NCBI RefSeq assembly: GCF_003943465.1 | Contig: NZ_RJPR01000002.1 | Location: 164,755-217,061, forward strand | Reading direction: 5' to 3' | From: Streptococcus cristatus | Lineage (GTDB): Bacteria > Bacillota > Bacilli > Lactobacillales > Streptococcaceae | Length of the DNA: 52,307 bases | Shown: positions 44,112 through 52,307 of the stretch, one piece after another | Position numbering within the stretch: the first letter of the stretch is position 1 | How the letters are laid out: each line of letters begins with the position of its first letter | Position numbers and translations under genes: made by a program | Notes under the pieces: model-generated | The model's input: the letters and a program-made list of their open reading frames with translations, nothing else | Told to the model about the DNA's origin: nothing | Databases searched by the model: none

Positions 44112-44139
44112 ATTATATCAAAATTCTAGTAAAAGTAAA
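44112..44139 (-). promoter_or_regulatory. Promoter of rplS
   Basis: TTTACT (44134-44139) and TATAAT (44112-44117), 16 bases apart, with a leader of about 75 bases that contains a small ACGGCTAATCCG-type hairpin. Confidence 0.65.
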
Positions 44140-44144
44140 GATTT

Positions 44145-44471
44145 TTAGATAAAAATTCCTAAAAGAATCGCTAAAAAACCTAAAAAATAGGTCAGCATCA
44201 AATAGAGGCTAAACTTCTTCTTATCTGAGAACAGCTCTGCTAATTCCGCATTAAACGTGGAAAGAGTTGTTAAACCGCCACAGAAGCCTGTTGCCAGAAT
44301 GCTATACAGCTGTTTATCTTGGATATGATTATAAAAATATCCAATCAAAAAGGCTCCCAGTACATTAGCCATCAAGGTGCCTATTGGCAAAGCAGCTCTG
44401 CTATTAACCTTAGAAAAAAAGTAACGGACAAGAGCTCCTAGACCGCAAGCAATGAGCAAAAACCAAATCAT
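44145..44471 (-). CDS. crcB: Fluoride channel subunit CrcB/Fluc (second copy)
   Basis: A 108-residue protein with four membrane helices; ALVRYFF, the GTLMANVLGAFLIG helix and GFCGGLTTLSTF are typical of Fluc channels, which let fluoride leave the cell. The frame is open for 50 codons upstream, but this stretch lies in the neighbouring gene, so I use the ATG at 44471, which overlaps the neighbour's stop by four bases. Paired copies usually form a heterodimer of opposite orientation. Confidence 0.93.
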   Translation of the reverse strand: MIWFLLIACGLGALVRYFFSKVNSRAALPIGTLMANVLGAFLIGYFYNHIQDKQLYSILATGFCGGLTTLSTFNAELAELFSDKKKFSLYLMLTYFLGFLAILLGIFI

Positions 44472-44842
44472 GCGGTCACCTTCCTTCCAGCCCATAAAGC
44501 AATGCAAAGGCTGCCGCCGATACTCAAAGCAAGATATAGGAGCAATTCTGGATAACGGCCTAAATCCAACAATTTGAGCGAATCTAACAGAAGACCTGAA
44601 AAAGTTGTCAAGCCGCCACAAAAACCTGTAGATAAAGCCAGTAGAAAACGCTTGGAAACTTGCTTACGACTGAGATAGCCTCTAACCAAATAGACTAAGA
44701 AGAAAGTTCCCAAATAGTTGACCAAAAGTGTCGCTAGAGGAAAATGTCCCGTGAATGTGAAAAAGGAAGAGCATTGATAACGGAGTAAACCGCCTAGCAT
44801 CGCTGCTAGGAAGATTGCTAAAGAATTTTTTACTTCACTCAT
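44468..44842 (-). CDS. crcB: Fluoride channel subunit CrcB/Fluc (first copy)
   Basis: A 124-residue protein with four helices: LGGLLRYQCSSFF, ATLLVNYLGTFFLVYL and GFCGGLTTFSGLLLDS. It is diverged from the second copy, as expected for subunits with fixed opposite topologies. Its start overlaps the chorismate mutase stop by four bases, so three genes are translated in chain. No fluoride riboswitch was recognised upstream. Confidence 0.93.
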   Translation of the reverse strand: MSEVKNSLAIFLAAMLGGLLRYQCSSFFTFTGHFPLATLLVNYLGTFFLVYLVRGYLSRKQVSKRFLLALSTGFCGGLTTFSGLLLDSLKLLDLGRYPELLLYLALSIGGSLCIALWAGRKVTA

Positions 44843-45105
44843 CTTATTTGCTTCTTCTGAAAAGCACGTGAATGCTTTAAGATATCCGCAAAGGTCGCAA
44901 GAATTGGCTCTTGATAATCCTTATTTTCAATCTTGCTCGCAACTCTAGCAAAGATCCTTTCTTCTCGCTTAGGATCTGCGACAGCCTTCCCAGTCGATTT
45001 TTTAAAAGCCACAACTTGGCCGACCAAATTCATACGCTGCTCTAGTAAGGCAACGAGTGCGTCATCTACTTGGTCAATTTCCCGTCTGATTTCTTCTAAC
45101 ATCAT
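44839..45105 (-). CDS. Chorismate mutase (AroQ class)
   Basis: An 88-residue all-helical enzyme converting chorismate to prephenate for Phe and Tyr synthesis. LEEIRREIDQVDDALVALLEQRMNLVGQVVAFKK contains the active-site Arg and Lys, and DPKREERIFARV the second set. Stand-alone, not fused to a dehydratase or DAHP synthase. GGAGGA lies before the ATG. Confidence 0.9.
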   Translation of the reverse strand: MMLEEIRREIDQVDDALVALLEQRMNLVGQVVAFKKSTGKAVADPKREERIFARVASKIENKDYQEPILATFADILKHSRAFQKKQIR

Positions 45106-45177
45106 CTCATTCCTCCTCGTATTCTATCTATCATATCAAAAAATAGTAAAATCTTCTAGTTTTATCCTAAATAGAAA

Positions 45178-45323
45178 AGGGCCACTGGACCTTAAATTAA
45201 AAGAAAACTCGCAAAAGCGAGTTTTTATCCGCAACCTAAAACAGTCCTCAGGACCTTTGGATTAAGGAGAACTCGCAAAAGCGAGTTTTTTATCCGCAGA
45301 TTAAAAAGGTCCGCTGGACCTTT
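45178..45323. repeat. Triplicated terminator-hairpin unit between sufB and chorismate mutase
   Basis: Reading leftward from the sufB stop, a unit of about 62 bases occurs twice and a third time in part. Each has an AAGGTCC...GGACCTT hairpin, then GCGGATAAAA, then an AACTCGC-TTTTGCGAGTT type hairpin with T run. Clear hairpins are at 45305-45323, 45270-45287 and 45206-45223; weaker ones at 45242-45257 and 45178-45193. They would stop transcription of sufB several times over. Confidence 0.8.
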
Positions 45324-46706
45324 TTAACCAACTGAGCCTTCCATGCTCATGTTGATGAGTTGGTTGAGTTCGACGGCGTATTCCATTGGTAGTTCTTTGG
45401 TAATAGGTTCCATAAATCCGTTGATAATCATTGCTGTTGCTTCTTCTTCGCTAATGCCACGGCTCATCAGGTAGTAGAGCTGATCCTCAGACACTTTGGA
45501 AACCTTGGCTTCATGCTCTAGCGCGACATTGGAATTATGGATTTCATTAAAAGGAATGGTGTCAGAACTGGACTCGCCATCCATCAGAATGGTATCGCAC
45601 TCGATATGAGATTTGGATCCTGCACTATTCTTGCCAAAGCGAACCTGACCACGATAGTCTGTCTTGCCGCCATCCTTAGCCACTGATTTAGAAATTAAGG
45701 TACTGGAAGTCTTGGGCGCATTATGAAAAACCTTGCAGCCAGCATCCAAGTGCTGGCCATAGTTGGCAAAGGACATGGATAGGACAGAAGTTCTTGCGTT
45801 GCGGCCATTAAGAATGCTACAAGGATATTTCATATTGACCTTACTGCCTAAGTTCCCATCAATCCACTCTAAAGTGCCACCCTCCTCAACAATCCCCCGC
45901 TCCGTTACAAGGTTATAGACATTGTCCGACCAATTTTGAATGGTTGTGTAACGGAAAAAGGCATCCTTTTTGACAATGATTTCGACATTTGCCGCATGAA
46001 GACTATTGCTTGTGTAAGTCGGTGCTGTACAGCCCTCGATATACTGGATAGAAGCGCCCTCCTCGATAATCATCAAGGAGCGCTCAAACTGGCCGGCATT
46101 TTCTCCGTTGATACGGAAATAGGTCTGAACAGGAACTTGGCACTGGACGTTCTTGGGCACATAGATAAAGGTGCCGCCGGACCAAACTGCACTATTAAGC
46201 GCAGAAAATTTATGCTCAGCATTTGAAATCACCGTACCAAAATACTGCTTAACCAAGTCTGGATATTCCTGAACAGCCGTATCCGTATCAGTAAAGATAA
46301 TCCCCAGCTTGGCAAACTCTTCCTTCATATTATGATAAACCACTTCAGATTCGTACTGTGCCACAGCTCCAGACAGAAACTGCTTCTCCGCTTCTGGAAT
46401 TCCCAAGCGATCAAAGGTTTTCTTAATCTCCTCTGGGACTTCATCCCAACTGCGAGCCCGATCTCCGCTTAGTTTCTGGTAGTAGATAATATCATCAAAG
46501 CGAATACCTGATAAATCTGGTCCAAAGTCAGGCATGGGCAGCTTATGAAAAAGTTCCAGAGAGCGGAGGCGATAATCCAACATCCACTGGGGCTCATTCT
46601 TGATTTCTGAGATTTCTCGAACAACTTCTTCTGTCAGGCCCTTACCAGTTGAAAAGAGCGGCTTGACATCATCATGAAAGCCAAAAGCATAGTCGCGTTC
46701 TTTCAT
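45324..46706 (-). CDS. sufB: Fe-S cluster assembly protein SufB, stand-alone copy
   Basis: A 460-residue scaffold protein that builds iron-sulfur clusters with SufC and SufD. The end is strongly conserved ([47 protein letters not shown]), and [30 protein letters not shown] and the family opening [20 protein letters not shown] are present. No sufC, sufD, sufS or sufU is adjacent; streptococci usually have sufCDSUB as one operon. It may be a second, diverged copy. It has its own promoter, a perfect AAGGAGG and multiple terminators. Confidence 0.93.
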   Translation of the reverse strand: MKERDYAFGFHDDVKPLFSTGKGLTEEVVREISEIKNEPQWMLDYRLRSLELFHKLPMPDFGPDLSGIRFDDIIYYQKLSGDRARSWDEVPEEIKKTFDRLGIPEAEKQFLSGAVAQYESEVVYHNMKEEFAKLGIIFTDTDTAVQEYPDLVKQYFGTVISNAEHKFSALNSAVWSGGTFIYVPKNVQCQVPVQTYFRINGENAGQFERSLMIIEEGASIQYIEGCTAPTYTSNSLHAANVEIIVKKDAFFRYTTIQNWSDNVYNLVTERGIVEEGGTLEWIDGNLGSKVNMKYPCSILNGRNARTSVLSMSFANYGQHLDAGCKVFHNAPKTSSTLISKSVAKDGGKTDYRGQVRFGKNSAGSKSHIECDTILMDGESSSDTIPFNEIHNSNVALEHEAKVSKVSEDQLYYLMSRGISEEEATAMIINGFMEPITKELPMEYAVELNQLINMSMEGSVG

Positions 46707-46745
46707 AGAAATTCCTCCTTTATCTAAGGGATAACGCTTACCTAT

Positions 46746-46774
46746 ATTATACTCCTAATCATGAGAATTGTCAG
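46746..46774 (-). promoter_or_regulatory. Promoter of sufB
   Basis: CTGACA (46769-46774) and TATAAT (46746-46751), 17 bases apart. Confidence 0.75.
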
Positions 46775-46794
46775 AAAATAATACTTTAACAAAA

Positions 46795-46814
46795 GAAAAA
46801 CGGCCACAGCCGCT
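46795..46814 (-). terminator. Terminator of the flavodoxin gene
   Basis: CGGC-TGTG-GCCG core followed by TTTTTC on the minus strand. Confidence 0.65.
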
Positions 46815-46829
46815 TCCTATATTGTCATT

Positions 46830-47270
46830 TTAAACTTTACTTACTAACTCTTCCGCAAATGCTTCCAAGCGCTCAATATCATCTTCTTCTGCAGAAAGAT
46901 CTACTTTGACACATTCTGAACCTTTCACTGCTCCTGTAGCCGCAAAAACAGCATCAAAGTCATCAACAGCCTTGCAGAATTCATCATAAAAAGTATCGCC
47001 TGAACCGACCACTCCGTAGACCTTGCCAGACAAATCCAAACCAGATAAGTCTTCGTAAAAGTCCATCATTTCATCCGGCAGCTCACCGTCACCGTAGGTA
47101 TAGGTCGCTACAATCGTAATATCCGCTTCCAAGAAATCTTCTGCATCGACAGTGGTACACTCGTCAACTTCAACTTCTACATCTAGTTCTCTTAGCTTAT
47201 CCGCCACAATATCGGCAATTTCCTCGGTGTTTCCAGTCATGCTGGCAAATACAATTTTCGCTAAGGTCAT
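46830..47270 (-). CDS. Flavodoxin
   Basis: A 146-residue FMN-binding electron carrier. ASMTGNTEEIADIVADKL is the phosphate-binding loop (about 8-25); TYTYGDGELPDEMMDFYEDL and VVGSGDTFYDEFCKAVDDF are the flavin-contact loops. A longer frame begins 30 bases upstream near a TATAAT, but the ATG at 47270 has GGAGGG at the right distance, so I start there. Divergent from pde2. In pneumococcus this gene is next to chorismate mutase; here sufB lies between. Confidence 0.94.
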   Translation of the reverse strand: MTLAKIVFASMTGNTEEIADIVADKLRELDVEVEVDECTTVDAEDFLEADITIVATYTYGDGELPDEMMDFYEDLSGLDLSGKVYGVVGSGDTFYDEFCKAVDDFDAVFAATGAVKGSECVKVDLSAEEDDIERLEAFAEELVSKV

Positions 47271-47298
47271 AGTTCCCTCCAAATTATAATCTTCATTC

Positions 47299-47348
47299 AT
47301 TATAACACATCTTTTTTATTTTAAAAATAAAAATTCTTATGCTACAAT
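47299..47348. promoter_or_regulatory. Divergent promoters of flavodoxin and pde2
   Basis: Leftward TGTTATAAT (47299-47307) and rightward TGCTACAAT (47340-47348), both of the extended -10 form, about 35 bases apart in an AT-rich gap. Confidence 0.5.
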
Positions 47349-47375
47349 AACTAGAGAAAGTTTAAGAGGTTTACA

Positions 47376-48311
47376 ATGAGTATCTATAGTAAAATTCTGA
47401 AAAAAATTAAGGAATACGATAAAATTATCATCCACCGCCACATGCGCCCCGACCCAGATGCAATTGGCAGTCAAGTCGGCTTACAAAAACTTCTCCAGCT
47501 CAACTTTCCTGAAAAATCTATCAAAGTAACAGGTTACGACGAGCCTAGTCTTACTTGGCTAGCAAAGATGGATGAGGTCACAGATGCGGACTATGAGCAG
47601 GCCTTAGTAATCGTATGCGATACAGCCAACACTCCCCGCATTGATGATCAGCGCTACAGCATGGGCGACTTTTTGATTAAAATCGACCATCATCCCAACG
47701 ATGATGCCTACGGAGATTTGCTGCTGGTTGATACTGATGCTAGTAGCACAAGCGAAATTATCGCTCTTTTTGCTTTCGAGAATCACTTAGAAGTAAATGA
47801 CTATATCGCTAAACTTCTCTATGCTGGCATTGTTGGGGATACAGGGCGCTTCCTCTATCCAGCGACTACTGCACGCACATTTGAGGTAGCTGGAAAACTC
47901 CGCCAATACGCTTTTAATTTTTCAGAGCTTTCTCGAAAAATGGACTCCATCACGCATCAAGTTGCCAAACTCCAGGGCTATGTCTACGATAATCTAGAAA
48001 TTGATGAGAATGGTGCTGCACGCGTTATCCTATCTCAGCAATTATTGAAAGAAAATCAGCTGACAGATGCTGATACTTCAGCCATTGTAGCTGCACCCGG
48101 ACGAATCGAAGATGTCCAAATGTGGGCCATCTTTGTCGAACAGCCTGACGGCCATTATCGTGTGCGGATGCGCAGTAAATTTACTCCAATCAATGAAATT
48201 GCCAAGCAACATGATGGAGGTGGCCACCCACTTGCCAGCGGTGCCAATGCTTATTCCAAAGATGAAGTGGACTTAATTTATCAAAAATTAAAAGAAAGAG
48301 CAAAAAAGTAA
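47376..48311 (+). CDS. pde2: DHH/DHHA1 phosphodiesterase (Pde2/NrnA type)
   Basis: A 311-residue enzyme that splits pApA and other short oligonucleotides to nucleoside monophosphates. In streptococci Pde2 completes breakdown of the second messenger c-di-AMP. Metal motifs: HRHMRPDPDAIGS (about 20-32), VCDTAN, KIDHHPN, and GDTGRFLY; DHHA1 substrate motif GGGHPLASGA near the end. It lies next to rpmE2, as in pneumococcus. AAGAGGT precedes the ATG. Confidence 0.92.
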   Translation: MSIYSKILKKIKEYDKIIIHRHMRPDPDAIGSQVGLQKLLQLNFPEKSIKVTGYDEPSLTWLAKMDEVTDADYEQALVIVCDTANTPRIDDQRYSMGDFLIKIDHHPNDDAYGDLLLVDTDASSTSEIIALFAFENHLEVNDYIAKLLYAGIVGDTGRFLYPATTARTFEVAGKLRQYAFNFSELSRKMDSITHQVAKLQGYVYDNLEIDENGAARVILSQQLLKENQLTDADTSAIVAAPGRIEDVQMWAIFVEQPDGHYRVRMRSKFTPINEIAKQHDGGGHPLASGANAYSKDEVDLIYQKLKERAKK

Positions 48312-48329
48312 GAAAATCATCCAAAAGAC

Positions 48330-48358
48330 TTGTCAAATCATTTATAATTTGATAAACT
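48330..48358 (+). promoter_or_regulatory. Promoter of rpmE2
   Basis: TTGTCA (48330-48335) and TAAACT (48353-48358), 17 bases apart. Confidence 0.7.
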
Positions 48359-48364
48359 ATCAAA

Positions 48365-48416
48365 GTAACTAATCTATGGCTCGCAAAGAGTCCATGGCAG
48401 AAAGGATTTTTTTAAA
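48365..48416 (+). promoter_or_regulatory. rpmE2 5' leader with a hairpin
   Basis: ATGGCTC-GCAAA-GAGTCCAT can fold about 25 bases before the ribosome site. Leaders that bind the ribosomal protein itself are known for L31 genes in Firmicutes; control here is a guess. Confidence 0.35.
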
Positions 48417-48659
48417 ATGAGAAAAGACATTCACCCAGAATACCGTCAAGTTGTATTTATGGACACTACTACTGGCTACAAGTTCCTTAGCGGTTCAACT
48501 AAACGTTCAAACGAAACTGTTGAATTCGAAGGTGAAACTTACCCATTGATCCGTGTCGAAATTTCATCAGACTCACATCCATTCTACACTGGACGTCAAA
48601 AGTTCACTCAAGCAGATGGACGTGTGGATCGTTTCAACAAAAAATACGGTCTCAAATAA
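48417..48659 (+). CDS. rpmE2: 50S ribosomal protein L31, type B
   Basis: An 80-residue protein, [31 protein letters not shown], ending [16 protein letters not shown]. It lacks the CxxC zinc motif, so it is the zinc-free type B form. AGAAAGGA precedes the ATG. Strong terminator follows. Confidence 0.97.
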   Translation: MRKDIHPEYRQVVFMDTTTGYKFLSGSTKRSNETVEFEGETYPLIRVEISSDSHPFYTGRQKFTQADGRVDRFNKKYGLK

Positions 48660-48694
48660 GAACTGTATTGACATTAAAAAGAATGTTGATACAA

Positions 48695-48729
48695 AGCCAA
48701 ATCCGAGAAATCGGATTTGGCTTTTTTTA
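48695..48729 (+). terminator. Terminator of rpmE2
   Basis: Twelve-base stem AGCCAAATCCGA / TCGGATTTGGCT with GAAA loop, then seven T. Confidence 0.92.
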
Positions 48730-48743
48730 TTTTTCAAATAGAA

Positions 48744-48808
48744 AATCCTTTGAAATCTGGAATGAGGCAGCATGACTACTGTCACTCATTCCTTCATCTC
48801 AAAGGATT
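48744..48808 (-). terminator. Large two-part hairpin after the small gene downstream of obgE
   Basis: Outer stem AATCCTTTGA / TCAAAGGATT and inner stem GGAATGAG / CTCATTCC; the minus strand continues with TTTTCTATTT. Probably the terminator of the obgE unit. Confidence 0.6.
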
Positions 48809-48816
48809 GGTTTCAA

Positions 48817-48972
48817 TTATTGATTTTCTTTCAATTTTTCTCGCTCAAGACGAAGTTTGCGATTTGGATTCAGCCGATTAAAGAGTTCTTCCAGCTTTTT
48901 TGCATTCCAAACATCTGCTGCTGAGACAAAGTTGCCATTTTCGTCTCGAAAAGATATTGGTTTATCACCCAT
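48817..48972 (-). CDS. Small protein downstream of obgE, function unknown
   Basis: A 51-residue protein beginning MGDKPISFRDENGNFVSAAD and ending NPNRKLRLEREKLKENQ. It has AAGGAGA six bases before the ATG and lies eleven bases after obgE, so it is very likely translated with it. It is charged and without membrane segments. I do not recognise a named family, though small genes in this position occur in other streptococci. Confidence 0.75.
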   Translation of the reverse strand: MGDKPISFRDENGNFVSAADVWNAKKLEELFNRLNPNRKLRLEREKLKENQ

Positions 48973-48983
48973 TACATATCTCC

Positions 48984-50294
48984 TTAGTCAACAAATTCAA
49001 ACTCAAACTTACCGATGCGCACCAAATCTCCGTCCTTGGCACCACGCGCACGAAGCGCCTCGTCAACGCCCATACCACGCAACTGACGGGAGAATTTCAT
49101 GATGGACTCATCACGGTCAAAGTTAGTCATTGTAAAGAGTTTTTCTAGTTTATCACCTGAAAGTACCCATGTAGCATCATCATCACGGGAGATTTCGAAG
49201 GCTGGTGCTTCTTCATCAAAGCCATAATAAGCCTCGTCTTCCATATCGGATTCTTCATAAAGTAGAAACTCAGGTGTCTTATCCAGCAACTCAGCCGTCG
49301 CATCCAAGAGCGTGGCAAGCCCCTGCTTGGTCAGACTAGAAATAGGGAAAATCTGCGGCAACTCTTCAAATTCGTCATAATTGGCAGCCAGTTTTTTCTT
49401 GAATTCTTCCAAGTTTTCTGCGCTATCAGGCATATCCATCTTGTTGGCTACAATGACCTGCGGCCGTTCCATCAAGCGCAAATTATAGGATTCTAGCTCT
49501 TTATTGATCGCAAGGTAATCTTCATAAGGATCGCGACCCTCACTGGCAGACATATCAATAACGTGCAAAATGACCCGTGTCCGCTCAATATGTCGAAGAA
49601 ACTGGGTACCTAGACCTACTCCCTGACTGGCTCCTTCGATCAACCCTGGCAGATCGGCTACGGCAAAAGATTCCCCAGACTGAGTCCGAACCATGCCCAG
49701 ATTAGGAACAATCGTGGTAAAGTGATAGGCTCCGATTTTCGGCTTAGCTGATGTAATCACACTCAGAAGTGTTGACTTACCAACCGAAGGAAAACCAACC
49801 AAACCAACATCGGCCAGCACTTTTAGCTCCAGCAGTAATTCTCTTTCCTGACCGGGTTCCCCATTTTCAGAAATTTCCGGAGCAGGATTTTTAGGTGTGG
49901 CAAAGCGAATATTGCCACGACCACCACGACCGCCATGCGCTACGACGAAACGTTGACCGTGCTCAATCAAATCCGTCATGACCTTGCCAGTTTCAGCATC
50001 ACGAACGGTCGTCCCCTGCGGTACACGGACAATCAAATCCTCCGCTCCTCGACCATGCATTCCCTTAGTCATTCCTTTTTCGCCTGATTGAGCCTTGAAA
50101 TGACGGTTGTAACGGAAGTCCATCAAGGTACGCAGTCCTTCATCCACGACAAAAATCACATCGCCGCCACGACCGCCATCGCCGCCCCAAGGTCCACCAT
50201 TGGGTACATATTTTTCTCGGCGAAAGGCTACCATGCCATCGCCGCCCTTGCCAGCCTTGACCTGAATCTTGGCTGTATCTAAAAACATACTCAT
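48984..50294 (-). CDS. obgE: GTPase Obg
   Basis: A 436-residue ribosome-associated GTPase needed for 50S maturation and stress response. Residues 1-158 are the glycine-rich Obg fold ([30 protein letters not shown]). The GTPase domain starts at about 160 with [13 protein letters not shown]-type [17 protein letters not shown] and NKMD. The C-terminal 80 residues are the OCT domain found in Firmicutes. An ATG four codons in is absent, so the [10 protein letters not shown] start stands. Confidence 0.97.
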   Translation of the reverse strand: MSMFLDTAKIQVKAGKGGDGMVAFRREKYVPNGGPWGGDGGRGGDVIFVVDEGLRTLMDFRYNRHFKAQSGEKGMTKGMHGRGAEDLIVRVPQGTTVRDAETGKVMTDLIEHGQRFVVAHGGRGGRGNIRFATPKNPAPEISENGEPGQERELLLELKVLADVGLVGFPSVGKSTLLSVITSAKPKIGAYHFTTIVPNLGMVRTQSGESFAVADLPGLIEGASQGVGLGTQFLRHIERTRVILHVIDMSASEGRDPYEDYLAINKELESYNLRLMERPQVIVANKMDMPDSAENLEEFKKKLAANYDEFEELPQIFPISSLTKQGLATLLDATAELLDKTPEFLLYEESDMEDEAYYGFDEEAPAFEISRDDDATWVLSGDKLEKLFTMTNFDRDESIMKFSRQLRGMGVDEALRARGAKDGDLVRIGKFEFEFVD

Positions 50295-50322
50295 ATAAAT
50301 TCTCGCTTCTTTTTTACTCTAA

Positions 50323-50345
50323 AAAAACGCCTTGCAGCGTTTAGG
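50323..50345 (-). terminator. Terminator of the small DUF4044 gene
   Basis: AAACGC-TGCAAG-GCGTTT with T run on the minus strand, between the small gene and obgE. Confidence 0.75.
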
Positions 50346-50346
50346 A

Positions 50347-50475
50347 TTAGAAGATTACGCCGATAGCTTGTGCAAAAATTGCACCAATCGTTACAAGTAA
50401 CATGATTACCACGACCAGCATTGTCAATTTTTCAAATCCAGTTTTTTTACGTTGTCCGTTATCTCCAAAAGCCAC
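50347..50475 (-). CDS. DUF4044-type small membrane protein
   Basis: A 42-residue protein starting with GTG (MAFGDNGQRKKTGFEKLTML) with one membrane helix, LTMLVVVIMLLVTIGAIFAQAI. GAGGT lies seven bases before the GTG. Basic N-terminus inside, helix in the membrane. The composition and size fit the DUF4044 family; function unknown. Confidence 0.75.
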   Translation of the reverse strand: MAFGDNGQRKKTGFEKLTMLVVVIMLLVTIGAIFAQAIGVIF

Positions 50476-50613
50476 TTTATTACCTCAATTCCTAGATTAC
50501 TCCCTATATTTTAACACGATTAGCATACTTTTTCAAATATTTACGAGATGAAAAAGAAAAAGAGAGGTTTTACTCCATTATCCAAAAAATCCTAAAAGAT
50601 ATTTATGAGAATA

Positions 50614-50665
50614 ATTTAAAAAGATTGAAGAACTCACTCCAAATAGGAGGCTTCTCCAATCTTTT
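50614..50665 (-). terminator. Terminator of glmM
   Basis: Outer stem AAAAGATTG / CAATCTTTT, supported by GAAG/CTTC and an internal CTCC/GGAG pair, followed by TTTTTAAATT on the minus strand. Confidence 0.7.
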
Positions 50666-50670
50666 GACTT

Positions 50671-52023
50671 TTATTCGATACCAATTTCAGCACGGACAAC
50701 ATCCGCAATCGTGTCCACATAATAGTCCACTTCTTCGTGAGTTGGCGCTTCAGCCATGACACGCAGAAGCGGTTCTGTCCCACTTGGGCGGACAAGGATA
50801 CGGCCGTTTCCTGCCATTTCAGTTTCCATTTTTTCAATAATGGCTCTGATGGCCGGAACTTCCATTGACTTATCCTTCATAGCATTTTCGACACGGATAT
50901 TGACCAATTTTTGTGGGTAAATGGTCACTTCTGCCGCAAGTTCAGACAAGCTCTTGCCAGTTTCTTTCATCACTTTGGTTAATTGCACTGCTGACAATTG
51001 ACCATCACCAGTAGTATTATAATCCATGATAATGACATGTCCAGATTGCTCACCACCTAGATTATAACCTTTCTTGCGCATTTCTTCTACCACATAGCGG
51101 TCACCAACGGCAGTCACTATTTTATTGATGCCTTCGCGCTCCAAGGCTTTGTGGAAACCAAGGTTGGACATAACGGTAGTCACAATTGTATTTTGGGCCA
51201 ATTGGCCTTTTTCAGACAGATACTTGCCGATGATGTACATAATCTTATCACCATCTACAATATCGCCATTTTCATCAACAGCAATCAAACGGTCGCTATC
51301 GCCATCAAAAGCGAGACCAATTGCCGCACCTGACTCACGGACTGTTTCTTGTAAGCCTTCTGGATGAGTAGAGCCTACATTTAAGTTAATGTTGAGACCA
51401 TCTGGATTTTCTCCGATAACAGTCAGCTGGGCACCCAAATCAGCAAAAATTTGACGGGCGCTAGTTGAAGCAGCGCCATTTGCCGTATCGAGGGCAACGT
51501 GCATTCCTTCAAGATCTAAACCTGTTGAAACAAGATATTGTTGGTACTTACGCAGGCCTTCAGGATAGTCCACGACTTTCCCTAAGCCCTCAGCACTTGG
51601 ACGTGGAAGGGTATCTTCTGCTGCGTCCAGCAAAGCTTCGATTTCAAGTTCGCGTTCATCATCCAGTTTATAACCATCGCCACCAAAGAATTTGATGCCG
51701 TTATCAAGAGCAGGATTGTGGCTAGCCGAAATCATGACACCCGCGCTAGCTTTTTCGGATTTAACCAAGTAAGCAACACCTGGAGTAGCAATCACACCAA
51801 GTTTGTAGACGTGAATCCCCACAGAAAGCAGACCTGCAATCAAGGCACTCTCCAGCATTTCTCCCGAAATACGTGTATCACGGCCAACAAATACCCGAGG
51901 AACTTCACTTTCGTGTTGGCTCAGAACATATCCACCAAAACGGCCCAGTTTAAAGGCCAATTCCGGCGTTAATTCCACATTAGCTTCTCCACGAACACCA
52001 TCGGTTCCAAAATATTTACCCAT
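50671..52023 (-). CDS. glmM: Phosphoglucosamine mutase
   Basis: A 450-residue enzyme converting glucosamine-6-P to glucosamine-1-P for UDP-GlcNAc and peptidoglycan. Active-site Ser101 is in [15 protein letters not shown]; the metal loop DGDSDR ([13 protein letters not shown]), sugar loop GGEQSGH and phosphate loop [14 protein letters not shown] are all present. It follows cdaR, as in the cdaA-cdaR-glmM operon of Firmicutes, where GlmM can dampen c-di-AMP synthesis. Confidence 0.98.
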   Translation of the reverse strand: MGKYFGTDGVRGEANVELTPELAFKLGRFGGYVLSQHESEVPRVFVGRDTRISGEMLESALIAGLLSVGIHVYKLGVIATPGVAYLVKSEKASAGVMISASHNPALDNGIKFFGGDGYKLDDERELEIEALLDAAEDTLPRPSAEGLGKVVDYPEGLRKYQQYLVSTGLDLEGMHVALDTANGAASTSARQIFADLGAQLTVIGENPDGLNINLNVGSTHPEGLQETVRESGAAIGLAFDGDSDRLIAVDENGDIVDGDKIMYIIGKYLSEKGQLAQNTIVTTVMSNLGFHKALEREGINKIVTAVGDRYVVEEMRKKGYNLGGEQSGHVIIMDYNTTGDGQLSAVQLTKVMKETGKSLSELAAEVTIYPQKLVNIRVENAMKDKSMEVPAIRAIIEKMETEMAGNGRILVRPSGTEPLLRVMAEAPTHEEVDYYVDTIADVVRAEIGIE

Positions 52024-52052
52024 TTTTAAAATTTTCCTTTCAAATCTTGCAT

Positions 52053-52307
52053 TTATTTACTAGATGAATTCGAACTTGAGCTCGATTTTGAGCTTGACGA
52101 ATTCGAATGTGTGGTTTTGGTCGTAACTTTCATCGTTGTTTCAAACGGTGTCACAACACTTGGCAAAACATTCCCATTGGCATCCATAGCCTGCAAGGAA
52201 GCTGCCCCACTATAATTTCCTGAAATAGTGACATTGCTTGGTAAAACTGCTGCGACATGATTAACTTTTTCCAAAGTTTCTTCATCGCTTGTCACTGTCA
52301 CTTCTTC
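52053..52307 (-). CDS. cdaR: CdaR/YbbR-domain protein, C-terminal part (cut by window edge)
   Basis: The last 84 codons of a YbbR-repeat protein: [34 protein letters not shown] belongs to a YbbR domain, followed by a Thr/Ser/Lys-rich tail. The frame continues through the window edge. CdaR is an extracytoplasmic regulator of the c-di-AMP synthase CdaA. The call rests on domain pattern and its position 29 bases before glmM. Confidence 0.85.
   Translation of the reverse strand, partial: EEVTVTSDEETLEKVNHVAAVLPSNVTISGNYSGAASLQAMDANGNVLPSVVTPFETTMKVTTKTTHSNSSSSKSSSSSNSSSK

Noticed and set aside
44472..44621. Fifty-codon N-terminal extension of the second crcB gene
   Set aside because: It lies in another frame of the first crcB gene, is not membrane-like, and the ATG at 44471 has a proper coupled start.
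45106..45180. Fluoride riboswitch before the chorismate mutase-crcB unit
   Set aside because: No pseudoknot-like conserved fluoride motif could be made out; only terminator repeats are seen.

Overview
This window looks like a chromosomal segment of an oral, mitis/sanguinis-type Streptococcus. The evidence is the conserved streptococcal gene neighbourhoods (infC-rpmI; flavodoxin, chorismate mutase, two crcB and rplS; pde2-rpmE2; cdaR-glmM), AAGGAGG-type ribosome binding sites, moderately low GC content, and a complete rhamnose-type cell-wall polysaccharide locus. The species was not determined.

Layout. 0-2.7 kb, housekeeping: infC operon with its own promoter and leader/attenuator, cmk, a LysM membrane protein, a ferredoxin and an EbsA-like protein. 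2.7-25 kb, a cell-wall polysaccharide locus transcribed leftward in three blocks: a lipid-linked sugar synthase, a multi-membrane protein and rmlD; a variable, AT-rich block with a Wzx-type flippase, a glycosyltransferase plus DUF2304 pair and several other transferases, one of them a 977-residue three-part fusion; and the core rgpA-B-C-D-F genes plus a GacH-like glycerol-phosphate transferase. The module edges carry terminators followed by extended -10 promoters. 25-32.6 kb: metY, a Nudix hydrolase, pcrA, an MntE-type cation exporter, and an amino-acid ABC transporter.

32.7-43.6 kb is a defence island. It holds a two-repeat relic of a type II-A (Cas9-type) CRISPR array, a type I-C array (23 repeats, 22 spacers, eroded distal end), and the full I-C cas set cas3 / cas5-cas8c-cas7-cas4-cas1-cas2. 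The most interesting item lies in the 245-base gap between cas3 and cas5. It is a rightward mini-gene with a consensus-like promoter, a hairpin followed by the exact 11-nt I-C crRNA 5' handle, a 28-nt guide, and a strong terminator. The first 16 nt of the guide match (15/16; the one mismatch is at position 12) a site about 80 bases away, next to a TTC PAM, between the cas5 promoter and the mini-gene's own promoter. I read this as a crRNA-like RNA that steers Cascade to repress the cas operon and itself. The island ends in degraded reading frames beside tRNA-Arg(CCT) and rplS.

43.6-52.3 kb is again conserved chromosome: rplS, paired fluoride channels, chorismate mutase, a lone sufB preceded by repeated terminator hairpins, flavodoxin, pde2, rpmE2, obgE, two tiny genes, glmM and the end of cdaR. 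Coordinates and start codons come from reading the sequence; no database search or structure calculation was run.
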